Of a stretch of 11,015 nt of DNA, positions 6,792 through 11,015 are shown one piece after another; the first letter of the stretch is position 1; each line of letters starts with the position of its first letter. The position numbers and the translations under genes were made by a program. The stretch is taken from positions 1 through 11,015 of the forward strand of contig CAYGFI010000163.1 of the NCBI GenBank assembly GCA_964349045.1. The letters are read 5' to 3'. The notes under the pieces are model-generated. The model saw only the letters and a list, made by a program, of their open reading frames with translations. It made no database searches and had not been told where the DNA came from. This DNA is from JACJXF01 sp964349045 (GTDB lineage Bacteria; Bacteroidota; Bacteroidia; Bacteroidales; GCA-2748055).

Positions 6792-7029
6792 ATTAATTTT
6801 ATTGTAACTTTTCACACTATCTAATACTTTGATTAATACATAATTATCTTTACCACAAAGCACACAAAGAAATATCGCAAAGATCACAAAGCCTTGTTTT
6901 TCAGGATAATAAAGTCTTCTTTGCACCTTGTGACCTTTGTGAATTCTTTGTGTCCCTTGTGGTTAAAATATTTAAATTCAACTGATTATAATTTTTTATC
7001 ATTAGGTGAATAGTTACAAAATTATTAAT
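6792..7029. repeat. Nested inverted-repeat element with CACAAAG-rich hairpin core
   Basis: Outer arms: ATTAAT (6792-6797), 4 bases, then TTGTAACTTTTCAC (6802-6815), mirrored on the other strand by GTGAATAGTTACAA (7006-7019), 4 bases, ATTAAT (7024-7029); the arms differ at about 4 of 24 positions. Inner arms: 6852-6893 and 6923-6963, an imperfect inverted repeat of about 41 bases made of ACCACAAAG, ACACAAAGAA and TCACAAAG-like words, around a loop of about 29 bases. RNA or single-stranded DNA from here should fold into a long hairpin. It codes for nothing. It could be an interspersed palindromic repeat or a MITE-like relic; no clear target-site duplication is visible. Confidence 0.75.
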
Positions 7030-7105
7030 CATAAAACACGCTATTTATTAAGGAGTTTTATTATTTTGCACATCCTTTTATCCAAACAAAAATACCTGAC
7101 AAATA

Positions 7106-9220
7106 GTGAAAAAAACATTCATCCCACTTATCGTTCTGGCCCTGGTTGCCAGTTCTTGTAACAATATGGAGAATCAAGAAAAAATGAAAAACCCGCTTTT
7201 ACAGGAGTTTAATACTCCTTTTGAAGTCCCGCCCTTTGACCGGATTAGTATTACAGACTATGCACCTGCAATACGGAAAGCAATAGTAATTCAAAAAGAG
7301 GAAATTGAAAAAATCATTAATAACCGGAAATCTCCCGATTTCAAAAACACCATTATTGCCTATGAGCAAAGTGGATCATTGCTCTCCAGGGTTAACAGCG
7401 TTTTTAATAATATGAACAGTTCACTTACCAGCGACGAGATGCAGAAAATTGCACAGGAACTGTCTCCTGAACTTTCCGCTCATCGTGATGAAATTAAAAT
7501 GAATGAAAAACTTTTTTCCAGGATAAAAGAAGTTTATTCTGTTAAAGAAACTCTGAAACTTAGTATAGAAGACTCAATGCTTTTGGAAGAAACTTACGCT
7601 TATTTTGTACGAGGAGGCGCTAATTTATCCCCCGAAAAAAAAGAACAGCTTAAAAAAATCAATGAGGAATTAGCGCTGTTAAGCCTGAAATTCGGACAAA
7701 ATGTGTTATCGGAAATAAATAATTTTAAACTGGTAATCGATAGAAAAGCCGATCTGGCAGGCCTTCCTGAAACCGTAATAAGCGGCGCCTCAGAAACAGC
7801 AGCAGAGAAAGGTCTGGCTGGAAAATGGGTATTCACGGTTCACAAGCCAAGTCTGATTCCTTTTCTGACATATTCCGACAAAAGGGAATTACGTGAAAAA
7901 CTTTTTAATGCATACATTAATCTTGCTAACAATGGTAATGAATTCGATAATAAAGAAATAATTGAAAAAATTGTTAATCTTCGAATAGACAAAGCCTCCA
8001 TATTAGGCTATACTTCTCATGCAGCCTTCGTTCTGGAACAAAACATGGCAAAAACACCGGAAAAAGTCATGACATTCCTCGATGAACTCTGGACAAAATC
8101 CTTGCCTGTTGCTACACTTGAAGCGGCAAGTTTGCAGGAATTAATTAAAAAAGAAGGTTCGGGTTATAAACTGCAACCCTGGGACTGGTGGTATTATTCC
8201 GAAAAACTCAGGAAAGCGAAATATGATATTGATGAAGAAGAAATGCGTCCCTATTTCTCCCTTGAAAAAGTAAGAAACGGGGCCTTTGATGTGGCCACCA
8301 GATTATGGGGAATTACTTTTTCTGTAAGGAATGATATACCCGTTTACCAGGAGGATGTACAGGTATATGAAGTTAAAGACACCGATGGTTCACATCTTGG
8401 AATTTTATATATGGATTTCTTTCCCCGGGCCAGTAAACGTTCCGGCGCCTGGATGAGTGAATTCAGGGCTCAGGAATTTCGTGATCATAAAGATATCCGT
8501 CCTGTGGTAACCACCAATTTCAACTTTTCAAAACCCACAGGAAACAAGCCGGCATTACTCAGTTATGAAGAGGTTGAGACTTTATTTCACGAATTTGGCC
8601 ATGCCTTGCAGGGACTTCTCTCCCGATGCACCTATTCCAGCCTTTCAGGCACTTCCGTACGAAGGGATTTTGTTGAATTATGCTCACAGGTAATGGAAAA
8701 CTGGGCTTCAGAACCTGAGGTTCTCAGGTCATTTGCCAGGCATTATGAGACCGGGGAGGAAATTCCCTCAGAATTACTCCGGAAAATGGATGAAAGCAAG
8801 TATTTCAACCAGGGATTTGTAACGGTGGAGTACCTCTCAGCAGCGCTTCTCGATATGAATTACCATATTCTCACTTCACCCTCTGAAATTAACGTGCCTG
8901 CATTTGAAAATGAAGCCATGTCGAATGCCGGATTGATTCCTGAAATTGTTGTTCGGTACAGAAGTACCTATTTTAATCATATTTTTTCAGGGGGATATTC
9001 AGCCGGTTACTATGCCTATATCTGGGCTGAAGTACTCGATTCCGATGCATTTGAAGCTTTTGTTGAAACAGGAAACATCTTCGACAGGGAAACAGCGCTT
9101 GCATTCCGTAAAAACATTCTGGAAAAAGGTGGAACCGTTGATCCGATGAAGCTATATGTTAATTTCCGGGGGAAAGAACCCGGAATTGAATCTTTATTAA
9201 GAAAAAGAGGACTGCTCTAG
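7106..9220 (+). CDS. M3 family zinc metallopeptidase lipoprotein (peptidyl-dipeptidase Dcp-like)
   Basis: A 704-residue member of the thimet oligopeptidase/Dcp family, which trims short peptides. Start is GTG at 7106: an in-frame TGA lies at 7097-7099, and only this start keeps the signal peptide K2-K-T...V14-A-S-S-C18; the next ATG (7166) falls after it. Cys18 would be lipidated, placing the enzyme in the envelope, unlike cytoplasmic E. coli Dcp (about 680 residues). The C-terminal half carries the zinc site H495-E-F-G-H499 with E524 in D-F-V-E as third ligand, at the spacing seen in thimet oligopeptidase (HEFGH, Glu 29 residues after the first His). G629-G-Y631-S-A-G-Y635-Y-A-Y-I-W holds the transition-state tyrosines. 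Gln502 stands where many M3 proteins have His (HEFGHxxH), and Cys525 where Pro is usual. Peptidyl-dipeptidase versus oligopeptidase activity is not decidable here. It overlaps the convergent S8 gene by 4 bases. Confidence 0.93.
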   Translation: MKKTFIPLIVLALVASSCNNMENQEKMKNPLLQEFNTPFEVPPFDRISITDYAPAIRKAIVIQKEEIEKIINNRKSPDFKNTIIAYEQSGSLLSRVNSVFNNMNSSLTSDEMQKIAQELSPELSAHRDEIKMNEKLFSRIKEVYSVKETLKLSIEDSMLLEETYAYFVRGGANLSPEKKEQLKKINEELALLSLKFGQNVLSEINNFKLVIDRKADLAGLPETVISGASETAAEKGLAGKWVFTVHKPSLIPFLTYSDKRELREKLFNAYINLANNGNEFDNKEIIEKIVNLRIDKASILGYTSHAAFVLEQNMAKTPEKVMTFLDELWTKSLPVATLEAASLQELIKKEGSGYKLQPWDWWYYSEKLRKAKYDIDEEEMRPYFSLEKVRNGAFDVATRLWGITFSVRNDIPVYQEDVQVYEVKDTDGSHLGILYMDFFPRASKRSGAWMSEFRAQEFRDHKDIRPVVTTNFNFSKPTGNKPALLSYEEVETLFHEFGHALQGLLSRCTYSSLSGTSVRRDFVELCSQVMENWASEPEVLRSFARHYETGEEIPSELLRKMDESKYFNQGFVTVEYLSAALLDMNYHILTSPSEINVPAFENEAMSNAGLIPEIVVRYRSTYFNHIFSGGYSAGYYAYIWAEVLDSDAFEAFVETGNIFDRETALAFRKNILEKGGTVDPMKLYVNFRGKEPGIESLLRKRGLL
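9217..9220. other. Tail-to-tail overlap of two stop codons
   Basis: The palindrome CTAG supplies TAG as stop for the M3 gene on the plus strand (9218-9220) and TAG as stop for the S8 gene on the minus strand (9219 back to 9217). There is no room for a terminator between the genes. Confidence 0.95.
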
Positions 9221-10836
9221 TTTTTACCTGCTTTTTTCAAAGCATAATAGGCATTAACAACTCCTCCCGTTTTACTAAGCTTTCCAAACCTGGTTAATTC
9301 ATCAGGATTGCCGGGCTTTTTAACCTTTTGCCGTTTAAAGGAAACTGCTGAGTTAAGAAGTATTTTCTTCAGTTCCAATGCCGTAAGTTCCGGATAATAC
9401 GACCAGACAAGCGCTGCTACACCTGTAACAACCGGTGCGGCCATACTGGTTCCACTGGCAAATTTATATGACTGTCCGGGGATGGTGCTGTAAATTTCCA
9501 CTCCGGGAGCAAAAAGGTCAACTGTCTTCTTCCCAAAATTGGTAAAACTACCGGCCATATCCTTCCCGGGTTTCCAATGAATAGCGCCCACTTCAATCCA
9601 GGTTTTGCATTCTCCTTTATTGTCAAGGTATTTTTTTACAGGAAAAGATGAGTATTTGTCACTGTTTTTTGAATCGTTACCTGCCGCATGAATAATAAGA
9701 ACCCCATGGTTTTCGGCGTAACGGAATGCCGAATCAACGTAATACTTGTATGGTGAATAGTCTTTACCAAAGCTCATATTAATGATTTGTGCCCCGTTAT
9801 CAACCGCGTAAAAAACTGCATTTGCTACATCTTTGTCCCGCTCATCACCTGATGGGACAGCACGAAGAACCATTATTTCCACATTTCCGGCTATCCCTGC
9901 TATTCCCAGGTTATTATTCCGGTTGGCACATACTATTCCTGCAACATGAGTTCCATGAAAAGCGCCGGGTCCCTCAACCAGGTTGTTTCCATAATTCCTG
10001 ACGGATAAATCGGTATAATTATCCCCGACAATATACCTTGGATCAAAATCCGGATTTAGTTTGTATTTAAGAATCTGTTCATAAACTTTAATACCTTCTT
10101 CAAGATGTTTAATATTCAGATTCTGATACCTTACCTGTTGAATGAAAAATGAAGCCTCATCAATACTATCAACCCCTGAATTCAGAAATTTTAAATCATC
10201 GGGGCGAAGACTATCGGTATTCAGAAATCCCTTAAGAATTTCTTCTGAAGAATTAATTTTATCCCGGAGATAAATGAGATTATCATATAATTCCTTATTC
10301 TCAGCCAGTTGTTTTTCATAATCAGCTTTCAGGATAAGGTAATATTCATAATCTTCTAAATCCTTATTTATTAAAAGTTCACCTTCCTTTAATTCATATT
10401 TTTTGTTGTAAATGGCGTACTCCCGGGTAAGTTCCCATGTATCATACTGAACGAATGTACTGTCGGGGCCGCCAATAAAATTCCATCCATGGATATCATC
10501 AATATAATTATTGTTGTCGTCGTCGATTCCGTTTCCGGGGATTTCACCTGTGTTTGTCCAGATTGATTCTTTCAGATCTTCATGGTCGGTCTCGATTCCT
10601 GAATCGATGATGGCTACAACTACTTTGGATGGCTTTTTATTTTTCAAAAGTTCCTTATAAGCGCGCTCGGAGCTTACTCCTATAATTCCATCTGTTGAAT
10701 AATCCAGATTGAACCAGTTTTCCGGGACTTTTTTTATTGAATCGGGAAAAAGGAGGTATTCAGGGTTATAACTTCCAGACAACTTTATAATTGACAATCC
10801 CAGAAATAAATTCAGGCATATAATTCGGATTTTCAT
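9217..10836 (-). CDS. Exported S8 family subtilase with long insert
   Basis: A 539-residue subtilisin-type serine endopeptidase. Residues 1-22 form a plausible Sec signal peptide without a lipobox. The catalytic residues are present: D78 in A-I-I-D-S-G, H294 in H-G-T-H-V-A-G, oxyanion N387 in A-A-G-N and S464 in S-G-T-S-M-A-A-P. After D78 comes a W-T-N...G-N-G-I-D-D-D-N-N-N-Y-I-D-D-I-H-G-W segment (93-118) typical of the Bacteroidota 'Novo-like' subtilases, whose acidic run may bind calcium. D78 and H294 are 216 residues apart, against 32 in subtilisin; residues about 130-270 are a charged, Leu/Tyr/Glu/Lys-rich insert predicted helical. No inhibitor-type propeptide domain is obvious between the signal and D78 (only about 55 residues). 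The chain ends soon after the catalytic domain with no type IX secretion sorting domain, so it is likely periplasmic or surface-associated by other means. Natural substrate unknown. Confidence 0.93.
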   Translation of the reverse strand: MKIRIICLNLFLGLSIIKLSGSYNPEYLLFPDSIKKVPENWFNLDYSTDGIIGVSSERAYKELLKNKKPSKVVVAIIDSGIETDHEDLKESIWTNTGEIPGNGIDDDNNNYIDDIHGWNFIGGPDSTFVQYDTWELTREYAIYNKKYELKEGELLINKDLEDYEYYLILKADYEKQLAENKELYDNLIYLRDKINSSEEILKGFLNTDSLRPDDLKFLNSGVDSIDEASFFIQQVRYQNLNIKHLEEGIKVYEQILKYKLNPDFDPRYIVGDNYTDLSVRNYGNNLVEGPGAFHGTHVAGIVCANRNNNLGIAGIAGNVEIMVLRAVPSGDERDKDVANAVFYAVDNGAQIINMSFGKDYSPYKYYVDSAFRYAENHGVLIIHAAGNDSKNSDKYSSFPVKKYLDNKGECKTWIEVGAIHWKPGKDMAGSFTNFGKKTVDLFAPGVEIYSTIPGQSYKFASGTSMAAPVVTGVAALVWSYYPELTALELKKILLNSAVSFKRQKVKKPGNPDELTRFGKLSKTGGVVNAYYALKKAGKN

Positions 10837-10880
10837 GCGATATATAATATTTAAAAGGTTTTTATTTATAAGACTATTTA

Positions 10881-11015
<135 letters not shown>

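Larger units (their letters stand above)
6694..7105. other. Gene-free divergent intergenic region
   Basis: The 412 bases between the aguB and M3 peptidase start codons carry no credible gene. Proximal to aguB are its candidate promoter box and palindrome. From 6792 to 7029 lies a nested inverted-repeat element, annotated separately. The last 76 bases before the peptidase are AT-rich with an AAGGAG at about 7050-7055 that is too far (about 50 bases) from the GTG to act as its ribosome site. I see no exact TAnnTTTG box for the peptidase gene. Confidence 0.7.

Noticed and set aside
6792..7029. Insertion sequence
   Set aside because: No transposase coding potential within the element and no convincing target-site duplication; only a non-autonomous element or structural repeat remains possible.
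9217..10836. Type IX secretion cargo
   Set aside because: The chain ends shortly after the catalytic domain and has no C-terminal sorting domain.

Overview
The window reads as a chromosomal segment from a Bacteroidota bacterium, probably Bacteroidales or a marine/anaerobic relative such as Marinilabiliales. Grounds seen in the sequence: lipoprotein signals ending in short hydrophobic-Ser-Cys lipoboxes, A-rich leaders almost without Shine-Dalgarno sites, promoter elements of the Bacteroidota TAnnTTTG type, moderate-to-low GC, and protein types common in that phylum. The lineage below phylum is inference. No phage, plasmid, IS transposase, CRISPR array, tRNA or rRNA is visible.

Layout. Plus strand, 103-3389: a small acidic protein with an ExoX-C-like motif, preceded by a good promoter and closed by a clear intrinsic terminator; a 100-residue lipoprotein of unknown role; a lipoprotein glycoside hydrolase of the clan GH-A (GH5-like) type; then a PLP-dependent Cys/Met-metabolism enzyme. 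Minus strand, 3402-6693: aguB and aguA (agmatine to putrescine), 3 bp apart, followed 100 bp downstream by a uroporphyrinogen-decarboxylase-superfamily protein whose leader is a tandem octamer repeat. A 412-bp gene-free divergent region (6694-7105) holds a nested inverted-repeat element. Plus strand, 7106-9220: an M3 family metallopeptidase lipoprotein (Dcp-like). Minus strand, 9217-10836: an exported S8 subtilase, overlapping the M3 gene tail to tail by 4 bp. The right edge (10881-11015) is a degenerate heptamer tandem array that runs off the window.

How the genes relate. The only pathway unit visible is AguB-AguA: AguA deiminates agmatine to N-carbamoylputrescine and AguB hydrolyses this to putrescine. 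The two peptidases and the glycoside hydrolase are envelope or exported hydrolases that fit a polymer-degrading heterotroph. I do not see a new multi-gene system. The most unusual content is non-coding: three unrelated short-period repeat elements within about 6.4 kb, one lying exactly where ribosomes should load on the URO-D-like gene.
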